Assembly (NCBI GenBank): GCA_964555935.1
Contig: CAZKUN010000005.1
Span: forward strand, 1 to 64,000
Length of the DNA: 64,000 bases
DNA from: CAZKUN01 sp964555935
GTDB taxonomy: Bacteria > Armatimonadota > Zipacnadia > Zipacnadales > VGFC01
Direction: 5' to 3'
Below, piece by piece: positions 7,686 to 16,467 of the stretch. A model generated the notes under the pieces. The model did no database searches, had not been told where the DNA came from, and saw nothing but the letters and a program-made list of their open reading frames with translations. Both the position numbers and the translations under genes were made by a program. Within the stretch, counting starts at the first letter, position 1. Each line of letters starts with the position of its first letter.

Positions 7686-9497
7686 ATGTTCGGTCTCGAG
7701 ATCATCGACCTGCTCGTCGTGATCGGTTACCTCGTTGGCATTACCGCTGTGGGGTACCTCAGCAAGGCCGCCATTCACAACGAGGAAGACTTCCTGCTGG
7801 CCGGTCGGAAGCTCGGCATCCCGCTGATGGTCATGCACTCCTTCGGCACGGGCACGCACACCGACCAAGCCGCCGGCGTCGTGGCCAAGAGCTACCAGCA
7901 CGGCATATCGGGGATCTGGGCCCAGTGGAATTGGATGCTGTGCACGCCGTTCTACTGGATCCTGGCGCCGCTGCTTCGCCGGACGCGCTGCCTGACGGTC
8001 GCGGATGTCTACGAGGAGATGTTTGGCAAGAGCGTCAGCATTCTCGTCGTCGTTGTCAGCTCGCTCGGAACCGCTCTCGCGATGGGCGTCATGTTGCTCG
8101 GGACCTCCCGGACCATCCAGGGGTTGCTGGGCATCCCGCCCGAGGTCGATATCCTCAACCTCTTCGGCTACCAACTCCACGACGCTTCGTTCTATGTATG
8201 CCTGGTGGTCATCACCGCCCTATTCATGCTGTATGGGACCGCCGGAGGGATCGTCGGCGCCGTGCGCACCGACTTCATCCAGGGGATCTGCATTATCATC
8301 CTCTCGGGGCTCGCGCTCCCCTTCGCGTTCAGCGCGGTCGGTGGGATGGACGGATTGCGGACCGGGGTCGCTGAGCAGGGCAAGAGCATGGCGCTCATCG
8401 GCGATGAGTTCAGCCCGCTGATGATCTTCGCGCTGCTCTTGACGGCGCTGTTCAGCATCGTCAGCCAGTCGCACATCATGTCCGTCACCTCCTCGGGCAA
8501 GACCGAGTGGGAAGGCCGGGTGGGGATGACGTACGGCAACTTCCTCAAGCGCTTCTGCACCGTCGGCTGGTGCCTGCTTGGGGTGTGTTGGATCGTCAAG
8601 AACCCGACGATTCAGAACCCGGACATGGTCTTTGGCGAGGCCATCGGCAACTTGCTCCCGATTGGCTTCCGAGGGCTGATGATGGCGAGCATTATGGCCG
8701 CCGCGATGTCGTCGTGTGACTCGATGATGATCGCCGTCGCCGGGCTGTTCACCGAGAACGTCTACAAGAAGCACGTCAAACCGGGACAGGACGAGAAACA
8801 CTACGTCAACGTCAGCCGAGTGGTGGGGATCGTCGTGGTGGTCATTTCGATCGGATTCGCGATGGTAACGCCTGACATCTACTCCGGGCTGAAGACGTTC
8901 TGGAAGATCACCGCGACGATTGGCATCGCGTGGTGGTTGGGGATGTTCTGGCGGCGTGCGAACTCCGCCGGGGCTTGGGCGAGTTTCCTGGCGTCGGCGG
9001 GCATTCTGACATACATGAACTACGCGGAGGGTCTAGGGCTGCCGGGAGCAGACCTGATTGGCACGCTCAACGACGCTCATAAGCTGGCGATCTTCCTGCC
9101 GGTCGGCGTCGTCGCGGGGATACTCGTCAGCCTGCTGACCAAGCCGCCGAGCAAGCTGAAGCGCGACAGATTCTTCATCAAGCTGCACACTCACATCGTC
9201 GACGACCATCTTCTCCCGGAGCGACTCGGAGAGGTGGAGGACGAGCCGGAGACCTTGGCCGAGGCCCAGGTGTCGCCGACGAAGACGCCGGCGCCCGACG
9301 CGGAACTCGCGGAGACCGATCCTGAGCCAGGCGAGCCGGGCACTCTAGAGGCGGCTTTCCCGCCGAGCAAGTGGCTCATCAACCGCTGTGGAATCCTGCT
9401 GCCCGTGCCGACGCGTCAGACGTGGGGCGGCTTCTTGGTGGCGTGCGGGGTGATGGTTGCCATCGTCGCGGGCACGTGGGCACTGCTGAAGGTCTAG
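7686..9497 (+). CDS. Sodium:solute symporter (SSS family)
   Basis: 603 residues, about 13 membrane helices, LeuT-like fold of the SSS family (PutP/SGLT group), which use a sodium gradient to import sugars, amino acids or organic acids. Recognised from the N-terminal helix IDLLVVIGYLVGITAVGYLS, the FLLAGRKLG segment after it, and the SVTSSGKTEWEGRVGMTYG and MMASIMAAAMSSCDSMMIA regions. A hydrophilic Glu/Pro-rich insert (~510-560) precedes a last membrane helix. The ATG has a strong GGAGGG 6 bases upstream. Substrate cannot be told from sequence. Its TAG stop overlaps the stop of copA on the other strand within one CTAG. Confidence 0.9.
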   Translation: MFGLEIIDLLVVIGYLVGITAVGYLSKAAIHNEEDFLLAGRKLGIPLMVMHSFGTGTHTDQAAGVVAKSYQHGISGIWAQWNWMLCTPFYWILAPLLRRTRCLTVADVYEEMFGKSVSILVVVVSSLGTALAMGVMLLGTSRTIQGLLGIPPEVDILNLFGYQLHDASFYVCLVVITALFMLYGTAGGIVGAVRTDFIQGICIIILSGLALPFAFSAVGGMDGLRTGVAEQGKSMALIGDEFSPLMIFALLLTALFSIVSQSHIMSVTSSGKTEWEGRVGMTYGNFLKRFCTVGWCLLGVCWIVKNPTIQNPDMVFGEAIGNLLPIGFRGLMMASIMAAAMSSCDSMMIAVAGLFTENVYKKHVKPGQDEKHYVNVSRVVGIVVVVISIGFAMVTPDIYSGLKTFWKITATIGIAWWLGMFWRRANSAGAWASFLASAGILTYMNYAEGLGLPGADLIGTLNDAHKLAIFLPVGVVAGILVSLLTKPPSKLKRDRFFIKLHTHIVDDHLLPERLGEVEDEPETLAEAQVSPTKTPAPDAELAETDPEPGEPGTLEAAFPPSKWLINRCGILLPVPTRQTWGGFLVACGVMVAIVAGTWALLKV

Positions 9498-11692
9498 GGC
9501 ACGAACTTGCGGAGTCTCAGCGCGTTGCCGATCACGCAGATGTCGCTGAGGGCCATCGCCGCCGCGCAGATCATCGGCGCGACCGTTCCGAGGACTCCGA
9601 GCGCGGCGATAGGAACTCCGAGGATGTTGTAGATAAACGCCCAGAAGAGATTCTGCTTGATGGTCTTCATCGTCTCGCCGCTGAGGCGAATGGCCCGCAC
9701 GACCGACGAGAGATCGCCGCGCGTCAAGATGAGATCGCCCGCCTCGGCCGCAACATCCGCGCCGGTGCCAATGGCAATGCCAACATCTGCTTGGGCGAGC
9801 GCGGGCGCGTCGTTCACGCCGTCGCCGACCATCGCGACGCGCTTCCCGGTCTTCTGAGCCTCCTCGACGAGACGGAGCTTGTCCTCGGGCAGCACGTTCG
9901 CCTCGACGCGGTCGATCCCGACCTCACTGGCGATAGCCCGCGCGGGACTCTCGGCGTCGCCGGTGATCATCACAACCTCAATGCCGCGGGCCCTCAGTTG
10001 GGCGATGGCCTCGGCGGACGACTCCTTCGGCCGATCCGCAAGCGCGATCAGGCCAAGGGCCTTGCCCCCAAACGCGACGGCGACGACCGTCCTGCCATTG
10101 GACTCCAGCTCTTCGCGGGCGCCGCCAAACGCGGACGAGTCGACCTCGCCCGATTCCATCAGCCGAGCGCTGCCCACCAGCGCCCGGGCGCCGTCGAGAG
10201 TCGCCTCGGCGCCCCGCCCCCGCACGGCGCGGAAGTCCGACACCGACATTGACTCAACCTCGCGGTCGGCCGCTTCCCGCACGATGGCGCGCGCGAGGGG
10301 ATGCTCCGATCCCGTCTCGACCGATGCCGCGACGCGCAGCAGGTGGGTCTCATCCACTCCCTCGGCGGGCACGATGTCGGTCACCGCGGGCTTGCCCATG
10401 GTGATGGTGCCCGTCTTGTCGAGCATGATGAGGTCGATGCCCTGAGCCGCCTCAAGCGCCGCCGCGTGGCGGACGAGGATTCCATTCCTGGCCCCGACAC
10501 CCGTGCCAACCGCAACGGCCGCCGGAGTCGCGATCCCCAGCGCGCATGGGCACGCGACAACGAGCACGGAGATCGTTGCGACGATGGCGCGGGGAAAGTG
10601 CTCCATGCCGCCGATGAGCATCCAGAGGATGAACGTGAGGGCGGCGAAACTGATGACGGCCGGGACAAAGACTGCGGAGACCTTGTCGGCGATGCGTTGG
10701 ATGGGCGGCTTGGACGCCTGGGCTTGCTTCACGAGTTCGACGATCCGGCTGAGGGCCGTCTCCTCCCCCACCTTGGTCGCCTCGATGCGCAGCACGCCGT
10801 TCTCGTTGATGGTTCCGCCGATGGCGTCATCGCCCACGGTCTTGCTGACAGGCATTGATTCGCCCGTCACCATGGCCTCGTTCACGGCTGAGTTGCCGTC
10901 GACGACCGTGCCGTCGGTGGGGATCTTCTCGCCGGGGCGGACGACCATTACGTCGCCGACCTGTAGCTCGACCGCCGGGATCCGGACTTCCTCGCCATCT
11001 CGAAGCACGGCGGCGTCTTTCGCCGCGAGTTCGGCGAGGGCCCGGAGCGCCTGCGACGTTCGGCGCGTCGCCCGCGCTTCGAGGTACTCGCCGATGGTGA
11101 TGATCGTGAGGAGCGACGCCGCCGCGTCGAAGTACGTGTGGGCGTGGGCGTCGATGAACAGCATGGTGACGCTGTAGACATACGCCACCGTCGCGCCCAT
11201 CGCGATCAGCACGTCCATGTTCGTCGTGCCGTGGCGAATCGCGTTGAACGCGCTGCGATAGAAGCTGCTGCCGAGCAGCAACTGGACGCACGTTGCGAGA
11301 ACGAACAAGACCCAGTTCTTGGCCGGGAAGGCCTCGTGGCTGATGCCGAAAGCGACGATGAGGACCGGTGCTGTCAGGGCGACGCCGAGGCTAATCCGGA
11401 TGAGATCCCTGCGATTGGACGCGGCCTCTTCGGCGGCCTCGCGCTCCAGGCGGTCGTGAGTCGATTCATCCGCGGACGCCGTCTTGGCGGCATACCCAAC
11501 CGAGGTCACCGCCTCGGCGATCGCCTCCGGATCGATTACGTCGTCCTCGTATGTGATCGTCGCCGTGCCCGTCGCGAGGTTCACGGCCGCGTCGATCACG
11601 CCGTTCACTCGCCCAAGCGCGCGCTCGACGTTCCCAACGCAACCCGCGCAGGTCATTCCCTGGATGTCGATTGAGACTCTCTGCTCGGCCAT
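9494..11692 (-). CDS. copA: Copper-translocating P1B-type ATPase CopA
   Basis: 732 residues. One N-terminal heavy-metal-associated domain with the CxxC motif GMTCAGCVGN, then paired membrane helices, the actuator domain (MVTGESMPV), the membrane CPC metal site (VVACPCALGIATP), the phosphorylated aspartate (DKTGT), the SEHPL nucleotide motif and the GDGVNDAPAL hinge. CPC plus SEHPL is the Cu(I) signature, so copper export is the likely role, though Ag(I) is also possible. No copper chaperone or CueR/CsoR gene is adjacent. It is convergent with the symporter, sharing a CTAG for the two stops. Confidence 0.93.
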   Translation of the reverse strand: MAEQRVSIDIQGMTCAGCVGNVERALGRVNGVIDAAVNLATGTATITYEDDVIDPEAIAEAVTSVGYAAKTASADESTHDRLEREAAEEAASNRRDLIRISLGVALTAPVLIVAFGISHEAFPAKNWVLFVLATCVQLLLGSSFYRSAFNAIRHGTTNMDVLIAMGATVAYVYSVTMLFIDAHAHTYFDAAASLLTIITIGEYLEARATRRTSQALRALAELAAKDAAVLRDGEEVRIPAVELQVGDVMVVRPGEKIPTDGTVVDGNSAVNEAMVTGESMPVSKTVGDDAIGGTINENGVLRIEATKVGEETALSRIVELVKQAQASKPPIQRIADKVSAVFVPAVISFAALTFILWMLIGGMEHFPRAIVATISVLVVACPCALGIATPAAVAVGTGVGARNGILVRHAAALEAAQGIDLIMLDKTGTITMGKPAVTDIVPAEGVDETHLLRVAASVETGSEHPLARAIVREAADREVESMSVSDFRAVRGRGAEATLDGARALVGSARLMESGEVDSSAFGGAREELESNGRTVVAVAFGGKALGLIALADRPKESSAEAIAQLRARGIEVVMITGDAESPARAIASEVGIDRVEANVLPEDKLRLVEEAQKTGKRVAMVGDGVNDAPALAQADVGIAIGTGADVAAEAGDLILTRGDLSSVVRAIRLSGETMKTIKQNLFWAFIYNILGVPIAALGVLGTVAPMICAAAMALSDICVIGNALRLRKFVP

Positions 11693-11785
11693 GCCGGTTC
11701 ACCAATCCCATGATACCATGAAGGGCGCGACAGATCATCGCGCCCTTCAGTACCAACGCCTGGACCATCCGACCGTGCGTCCAGA

Positions 11786-12193
11786 TCAGAAAGTCACGAC
11801 CATTGCGCGAGGCGGACAGACCTTCACGCAGATCCCGCAACCGATGCACTTATCCTGGTCGAAGCCGATGTGCTGGTTCTCGGGGTTCCGCGCCAGGGCC
11901 TGGACGGGGCAACTCGTCACGCACGCCCCGCACTGGGTGCAGCGATCGTCCTTGCGCGTGACGTCCTCGCTGAGGGGCTCGACGGTAACTCCGAGTTCCT
12001 CGACCCACGCGATGCCGGCCTTGAACTTGTCGGTATCGCCCGTCAGCTCCAGGGCGACGAACCCCTTCTCGTCCGGGGTCACCTCGGCGCGCAGAATGTT
12101 GAACTCGAGATCATAGGTCCTGACCAAGTCGTTGACGACCGGACGGTTCAATTGGTGCAACGGGAAGTGCAAGACGACTTTGTGAGACGCCAT
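11786..12193 (-). CDS. NIL-domain ferredoxin, 2x[4Fe-4S]
   Basis: 135 residues. An N-terminal NIL domain (substrate-binding-like fold seen in MetN and in ferredoxin fusions) covers ~1-75. It is followed by two complete cluster motifs, CTQCGACVTSCP and CIGCGICVKVCP. The start MASHKVVLHFPL is taken as the family start, 1 base after the DUF39 stop, so the two are translated from one message. In methanogens and some bacteria a NIL-ferredoxin is the obligate partner of the DUF39 protein in a pathway that makes homocysteine from aspartate semialdehyde; the pairing here supports the same job as electron donor. Confidence 0.9.
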   Translation of the reverse strand: MASHKVVLHFPLHQLNRPVVNDLVRTYDLEFNILRAEVTPDEKGFVALELTGDTDKFKAGIAWVEELGVTVEPLSEDVTRKDDRCTQCGACVTSCPVQALARNPENQHIGFDQDKCIGCGICVKVCPPRAMVVTF

Positions 12194-12194
12194 T

Positions 12195-13418
12195 CTATTT
12201 GCCTCCCCCGTTGGTGACCGGCCGCTCGGGCAGGTCGGTGAAGGCGTAGCCACTGTCGGCGCTCGGGAGGGGCATGACGGGCTCGCCCAAGAAGAAGTTG
12301 CCCGTCGCGATCCAGTCCTTCAGCTCCGTGGCGATCTCGACCGCCCTCGGGTAGCTGGAGAGCGATGCTGTCGGGACTTCCTTGCCCTGGATGTTGACCT
12401 TGCCGGTGCGCAACTCGGCGTACGTTACGCTGCCGAGGGCGGGGACGTCCTTGTCGAAGTAGGGATAGCCGCGGCTGTAGTCGGTAACCGGCGCGGTGAT
12501 CTCGGAGTCCTTGACGGCCGTGTACTGGGCGATCTCCGCGTTCAGCAGCGGGATCGGGACCCCCAGGCCTACCTGCATCGATGAACCGTACCCGCGGAAC
12601 GAGACACCGCGCAGCCACTTGTCCTTCATCTGCTTGAGGTCGCCGCTGACCGTCAGCGTCCCCGCGCCGCCTTTGACGACGCCGTTCTCATGACGCGGAA
12701 CACCCGGGTTGTGCTGCGTGCCCCACCACGTGACATAGCCCTCGCCGCCGCCGAGGAAGATCCGCGTGCCGAGGCCGATGGTCTTGTAGTGCGGGTCGCA
12801 CAGCAGCGGACTGAGCTGACCGGCGCTGCAGAAGTTGGCGCTGCCGACATCGGGCTTCAGCACGCCCATGTAGGTGTAGATCTCGCGCTCTTTGCTGAGG
12901 TTCACCGCGCAGTTGTAGTTCTGGTACGCGTTGCGCGGGTTGTGCAGAATCGCCTCGTTGAGCGTCTCGATGTTGATCCAGTTATCGATGCCCTTGCTCG
13001 GGTAGCAGTCGGTTCCGTACGCCGTCGCCTTCAGACGCACGTCCTTGCCGGCCACGAGGTCCTCGATCACGTGTCCGCCGCCGTAGGCGAAGTCGCCGGG
13101 GAACGTGCTGTTGAGCGGGTCGGTGTCTGGGACTTCCGTGCATCCGATGTACAGATCGACCGCCGCCAGGCCTGCGTAGGCGTTGACGCCGTTGAGCCAG
13201 GCCTTCTGCACCTTGATGCGCGGGTTGGCGTGTCCGAAGTTCAGGAACGCGCCCGACGAGCACATCGGACCGAAGGTCCCCGTCGTGACGACGTCAACCT
13301 TCTCGGCTGCCTTCTCTGCCCCGTCCTCATCGACGATGTCGATGATCTCTTCGGCGGTGACTACGACGACGTCGCCGCTCGCGATTTTCGCGTTGATCTC
13401 TGCAATGGTCTTGGCCAT
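12195..13418 (-). CDS. Homocysteine biosynthesis protein (DUF39 family)
   Basis: 407 residues. DUF39 (COG1900) proteins install sulfur on aspartate semialdehyde to give homocysteine, bypassing the MetB/MetY routes; this is known from Methanosarcina genetics. Recognised from MAKTIAEINAKIASGDVVVV, the Cys motif TFGPMCSSGAFLN, LYIGCTEVP, YGTDCYPSKGID and FLGGGEGYVTWWGTQHNPG; the several conserved Cys residues are candidate sulfur carriers. ATG 13418 has a GGAGTG 6 bases upstream. The gene is first in an operon with the NIL-ferredoxin and lies ~160 bases after a T-box terminator, so its expression is expected to rise when tRNA-Met is uncharged. CBS domains found in some archaeal members are absent. 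Confidence 0.9.
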   Translation of the reverse strand: MAKTIAEINAKIASGDVVVVTAEEIIDIVDEDGAEKAAEKVDVVTTGTFGPMCSSGAFLNFGHANPRIKVQKAWLNGVNAYAGLAAVDLYIGCTEVPDTDPLNSTFPGDFAYGGGHVIEDLVAGKDVRLKATAYGTDCYPSKGIDNWINIETLNEAILHNPRNAYQNYNCAVNLSKEREIYTYMGVLKPDVGSANFCSAGQLSPLLCDPHYKTIGLGTRIFLGGGEGYVTWWGTQHNPGVPRHENGVVKGGAGTLTVSGDLKQMKDKWLRGVSFRGYGSSMQVGLGVPIPLLNAEIAQYTAVKDSEITAPVTDYSRGYPYFDKDVPALGSVTYAELRTGKVNIQGKEVPTASLSSYPRAVEIATELKDWIATGNFFLGEPVMPLPSADSGYAFTDLPERPVTNGGGK

Positions 13419-13576
13419 GGGTTGCACTCCATATCGATCGGTTTGGCCCCGCATGAATGCCGTCGGGCCTCAAGGTTTGGAGTCAAACCCAGGCATGCCC
13501 CATACTGTCAATGGAACCACCCCCTGATCCCGGCGCGTCGCCGGTCTGAACGAAATCGTAGATTGACCTGAAAACG

Positions 13577-13609
13577 AAAAAACTCCCGCCCCTGTAGAGG
13601 GACGAGAGC
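13577..13609 (-). terminator. T-box-controlled intrinsic terminator
   Basis: Reading the minus strand, CTCTCGTCCCT pairs with AGGGGCGGGAG (11 pairs including two G-U) across a 4-base loop, followed directly by six T. It immediately follows the T-box bulge sequence, with which its 5' arm would form the competing antiterminator. Confidence 0.9.
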
Positions 13610-13903
13610 GTGTCTCGCGTTACCACCCGCATTCGCCGACGCCTCGCGGCGCCAGCCTTGGAGGATTCCGGACCACAGCGTCGCCTGTCCGATACCCCGG
13701 CTCTATAACGGGAGCCATCTGACCCTTTGGGTAACCCGGCCGAGCCTACTGAGAGTTCAGCTCGGCAGTTCAGGAGCCATGTTCAGCGCGCTTTTTGGGC
13801 ACCGGTTCTCAGCTACCCCGGTTCTCTGTAGCCCTACTCCGCCACGCCTACTCTTTCCTTCACAACCATTGCGCTATGTGGGCCCCAAAAAGGGGCTCTT
13901 ATG
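13577..13903 (-). promoter_or_regulatory. T-box riboswitch leader, specifier AUG (Met)
   Basis: On the minus strand the leader carries the T-box core GCGGGTGGTAACGCG (13630-13616), whose UGGN bulge reads UGGU and should pair with an ACCA tRNA end, as in tRNA-Met. The stem I elements are present: a loop-E-type AGUA (about 13853), the AG-bulge/distal-loop sequence AGAGAACCGG...GAGAACCGG, and the specifier context GAAC-ATG-GCTCCTGAAC at 13784-13768. The three specifier bases 13780-13778 read AUG. Uncharged tRNA-Met binding would stabilise the antiterminator and let transcription reach the DUF39/NIL-ferredoxin operon. The methionine specificity fits the pathway, since homocysteine is its precursor. 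Confidence 0.93.
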
Positions 13904-13909
13904 GGCCGG

Positions 13910-13938
13910 AGCATACCAGCCGGCGCTGGGCGTGTCAA
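13910..13938 (-). promoter_or_regulatory. Sigma-70-type promoter of the T-box operon
   Basis: Minus-strand TTGACA (13938-13933), a 17-base spacer, then TATGCT (13915-13910). The -35 is the perfect consensus and the spacing is ideal. Transcription would begin near 13903, just before the first leader stem. Confidence 0.85.
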
Positions 13939-14069
13939 CCGTCCGGGCGAGATTCTTGACGTCAATGGTCCAGATACTGAAAGCCGCGCGCGGGCAGGGG
14001 CAATGGCCCGTGGGGGCGAAGAGCGTGACGCGCCTATAAGAGTGCCATCAGAGTGAGGGAGCGTCCCCC

Positions 14070-14303
14070 GTGCCCAAGCGATCCAAAGCCCCTGACAAGG
14101 TCACGATCAAGATTCCGAAGCCGCTGTACGAGAAGATCGGCACCGTCATCGAGGGTGCGGGATACAACTCCGTGACCGATTTCGTCGTCTACGTTTTGCG
14201 GGACATCGTCTCAACCCACCGAGGCGCGGAGGGCCAGCCGCACTCGGAAGATGAGCTGGAGGTCGTCAAGGATCGGTTGAGGAGTCTTGGGTATATTGAC
14301 TGA
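14070..14303 (+). CDS. Ribbon-helix-helix (RHH) protein
   Basis: 77 residues. The N-terminal half has the RHH pattern: a beta strand KVTIKIPKPLYEKI, then two helices around GYNSVTDFVVYVLRDIV. The C-terminal tail is acidic and ends in LRSLGYID. Such proteins bind DNA as dimers or act as small regulators or antitoxins, but no toxin gene is adjacent. The GTG start has GAGGGA 9 bases upstream. A short hairpin follows the stop. Confidence 0.75.
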   Translation: MPKRSKAPDKVTIKIPKPLYEKIGTVIEGAGYNSVTDFVVYVLRDIVSTHRGAEGQPHSEDELEVVKDRLRSLGYID

Positions 14304-14313
14304 GGCAAACGAG

Positions 14314-14337
14314 AGGGGCGTGATGAATTGCGCCCCT
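14314..14337 (+). terminator. Short hairpin, copy 1 of a repeated element
   Basis: AGGGGCG pairs with CGCCCCT across a 10-base loop, 10 bases after the RHH stop. It is 21/24 identical to the hairpin at 15217-15240. No T-run follows, so it is a repeat that may slow polymerase rather than a classic terminator. Confidence 0.55.
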
Positions 14338-14417
14338 GCGACGACCTGTGATTGGCAGGATCATTGCGATGGTCGGGATACCGTTGCCGGCAATCCATGC
14401 AGAACGAGGTGTCAGAC

Positions 14418-15191
14418 ATGAGGAAATGGGCATGCATCTGGGTAGCCACTACGCTTGCTTTGACCGCGGCGTCCGGCGCGATCGGGCAGTTCATGCCCGG
14501 GTCGAACGCGGGGAACACGCTGACCATCATGGTGACCGGCACGGCGACTGCGCCTGCCGACTGGGTGGACGTGAACCTGGGCGTCAAGAGCGAAGGCGTC
14601 AACCTTCAGGAGGCGTTCGCTAAGGCCACGATGGTCTGCGAGGACACGATCACCGAGCTGATGGCGCTGGGGATCGCTGAGGAGAACTTCCGCATCGGGG
14701 CGCCATCGCTCGCCGCGGCTGACCTCACGCAGATAATGGTCGGGGCGGCCGGTGGCGCCCCCGCCGAGCCCATGCCGAGCGTCGCGCGGAGCCTGACGGT
14801 TCGGTTCACCATCGCCGACCGCGAGACGCTGTGGGAGGATGTGTTCCGGATCGTTGATGTAGCCACGGGCGAGGGGGCTACCCCCGGCGGCGCGGGCGGC
14901 AACCCGTACATGCCGCAGATGATGGCCTCCGGCGAACTCCTCACCTTCGGCGTTGACGACACGGAGGCGCTGCGGACCCAGGCCGTAGCCAACGGCCTGC
15001 AGGAAGCCAAGAAGCAGGCCGATCTGGCGGCCGCGAGCACCGGGAAGAGCGTCAAGGGCCTGTCCGCCGTGGGCGTGATGGAATACGACGCGAACCCGAT
15101 GATGGCCGCGGTGACGATAGCCACCGCCAAGCCGGCGACTGGGCAAACCAACAGCCAGATCAGCCTGTCCGTCACCTACGAGCTGGAATAG
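14418..15191 (+). CDS. Secreted SIMPL-domain (DUF541) protein
   Basis: 257 residues from ATG 14418, which has GAGGT upstream and opens a signal peptide (MRKWACIWVATTLALTAASGA). The mature part shows the SIMPL pattern: VTGTATAPADWVDVNLGVKSEG, LGIAEENFR, a central beta region, and an ALR...NGLQEAKKQADLAAASTGK helix near the end. A Gly/Pro/Met-rich insert (~150-175) interrupts the domain. SIMPL proteins are periplasmic oligomers, best known from BP26 and YggE, with roles in stress tolerance; the exact function is unknown. Confidence 0.8.
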   Translation: MRKWACIWVATTLALTAASGAIGQFMPGSNAGNTLTIMVTGTATAPADWVDVNLGVKSEGVNLQEAFAKATMVCEDTITELMALGIAEENFRIGAPSLAAADLTQIMVGAAGGAPAEPMPSVARSLTVRFTIADRETLWEDVFRIVDVATGEGATPGGAGGNPYMPQMMASGELLTFGVDDTEALRTQAVANGLQEAKKQADLAAASTGKSVKGLSAVGVMEYDANPMMAAVTIATAKPATGQTNSQISLSVTYELE

Positions 15192-15216
15192 CTCAGCCAC
15201 CCGTGGAGCAGACAGA

Positions 15217-15240
15217 AGGGGCGCAGTGAATTGCGCCCCT
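15217..15240. terminator. Short hairpin, copy 2 of the repeated element
   Basis: AGGGGCGCA (15217-15225) pairs with TGCGCCCCT (15232-15240), loop of 6. It lies between the convergent SIMPL and KDG kinase genes and can serve both. Nearly identical to the hairpin at 14314. Confidence 0.65.
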
Positions 15241-15268
15241 ACCACGGCTCGATCTCCACGTTGACTGC

Positions 15269-16357
15269 TTATCGACGGACGCGTCCGGAAGCCGCTCCAC
15301 CGACCAACGCTACGATCTCGTCGCGCGTCGTGAAGCTGAAGTCGCCCTTGATCGAATGCTTCAGGCAGCTCGCCGCGACGGCGAAACGGATCGCCATGTC
15401 CGGCTCGTTGTACTCGTCGCCCGTCAGCGCATGGATCAGCCCGGCGCCGAAGGAATCGCCGCCGCCAACGCGGTCGACAATGCTGCGGATCTCATACGGC
15501 ACGTAGTTGCCGTCGGCGTCCAGCGGAGCGAAATGGGCGGCGTCGCTCGCGACGTCGTGCAGCATCCCGCCCCAGTTATTGTGGCTCGCGGAGATGCTTT
15601 CGCGGAGCGTGATCGCCACGTTCCTCACGTTGGGGAACTGACTGACGATCTCCTTCGCGACCGCGATGTAGCCCTCGGCGTTGATCTCTCCCGCCTCAAC
15701 CTCGGTGCCCTCAGCCGCGATGCCCAGCACGTCGGACGCGTCTTCCTCATTGCCAATCACGACATCGATGAACGGGATGACCTGACGCATCGATTCCTGC
15801 GCCAGCTCTTTGTTGCTCATCCCCGGCTTCCACTTCCACAGCTTCTTGCGGAAGTTCAGGTCACACGATGTCGAGGCGCCCTTCTCCTTTGCCAGCTTCA
15901 CCAGCGCCAGCGTGGAGAGGAACGCGTTCTCGCTGAGCGAGGGCGTGATGCCCGTGACGTGGACCCAACTCACGCCATCGAGCGCGGCCTCGAAGTCGTA
16001 CTCATCCGGCGCGGCGAGCGCGACGGCGGCGCCGTCACGATCGTAGACCACGTTTGAGCTACGCTGATTCGCGCCCGTCTCGAGGAAGTAGATCCCCAGC
16101 CGCCCCTCGTCACGCTTGAGGATGCAACTCGTGTCGATGCCGAGGGTCTTGAGCGACGACTCGCAGCACTCGGCAATCGGGTTCTTCGGTAGCGCGGTCA
16201 GGTAGCGCGTCTTGCCGCCGAGGATCGACAAGGAGGCGCAGACGTTCGCTTCGCCGCCGGCGAAGGTGATGTCGACATTGCCGGGCATGCACTGGCGGAA
16301 GCGCAGAAACTCCGCCGGCGCCACCCGCATCATGATCTCACCGAAAGTCAAATACAT
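15269..16357 (-). CDS. kdgK: 2-keto-3-deoxygluconate kinase-like (PfkB family)
   Basis: 362 residues; PfkB-fold sugar kinase. The sequence follows the KDG kinase pattern closely: TFGEIMMRVAPAEFLRFRQ at the start, ITFAGGEANVCASLSILGG, GRLGIYFLETGANQR, VVYDRDGAA, WVHVTGITPSLSENA, and the C-terminal catalytic GGGDSFGAGLIHAL with the base Asp. The ATG at 16357 has a strong GGAGGAG. The enzyme would phosphorylate KDG from uronate breakdown (alginate, pectin, glycosaminoglycans), which fits the lyase-like genes in the window. A fructokinase-like specificity cannot be excluded. It is divergent from the hydrolase gene. Confidence 0.85.
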   Translation of the reverse strand: MYLTFGEIMMRVAPAEFLRFRQCMPGNVDITFAGGEANVCASLSILGGKTRYLTALPKNPIAECCESSLKTLGIDTSCILKRDEGRLGIYFLETGANQRSSNVVYDRDGAAVALAAPDEYDFEAALDGVSWVHVTGITPSLSENAFLSTLALVKLAKEKGASTSCDLNFRKKLWKWKPGMSNKELAQESMRQVIPFIDVVIGNEEDASDVLGIAAEGTEVEAGEINAEGYIAVAKEIVSQFPNVRNVAITLRESISASHNNWGGMLHDVASDAAHFAPLDADGNYVPYEIRSIVDRVGGGDSFGAGLIHALTGDEYNEPDMAIRFAVAASCLKHSIKGDFSFTTRDEIVALVGGAASGRVRR

Positions 16358-16467
16358 CGTGCTTCTCCTCCCTTTGGCCGACCGGGGCAACCATCTCGAT
16401 AGTGTCTCCTTCGCTTCACCAAGCGCGGCGGAATCCCTGCCGGGCGGGCGTGTGATATACTCGGGTC

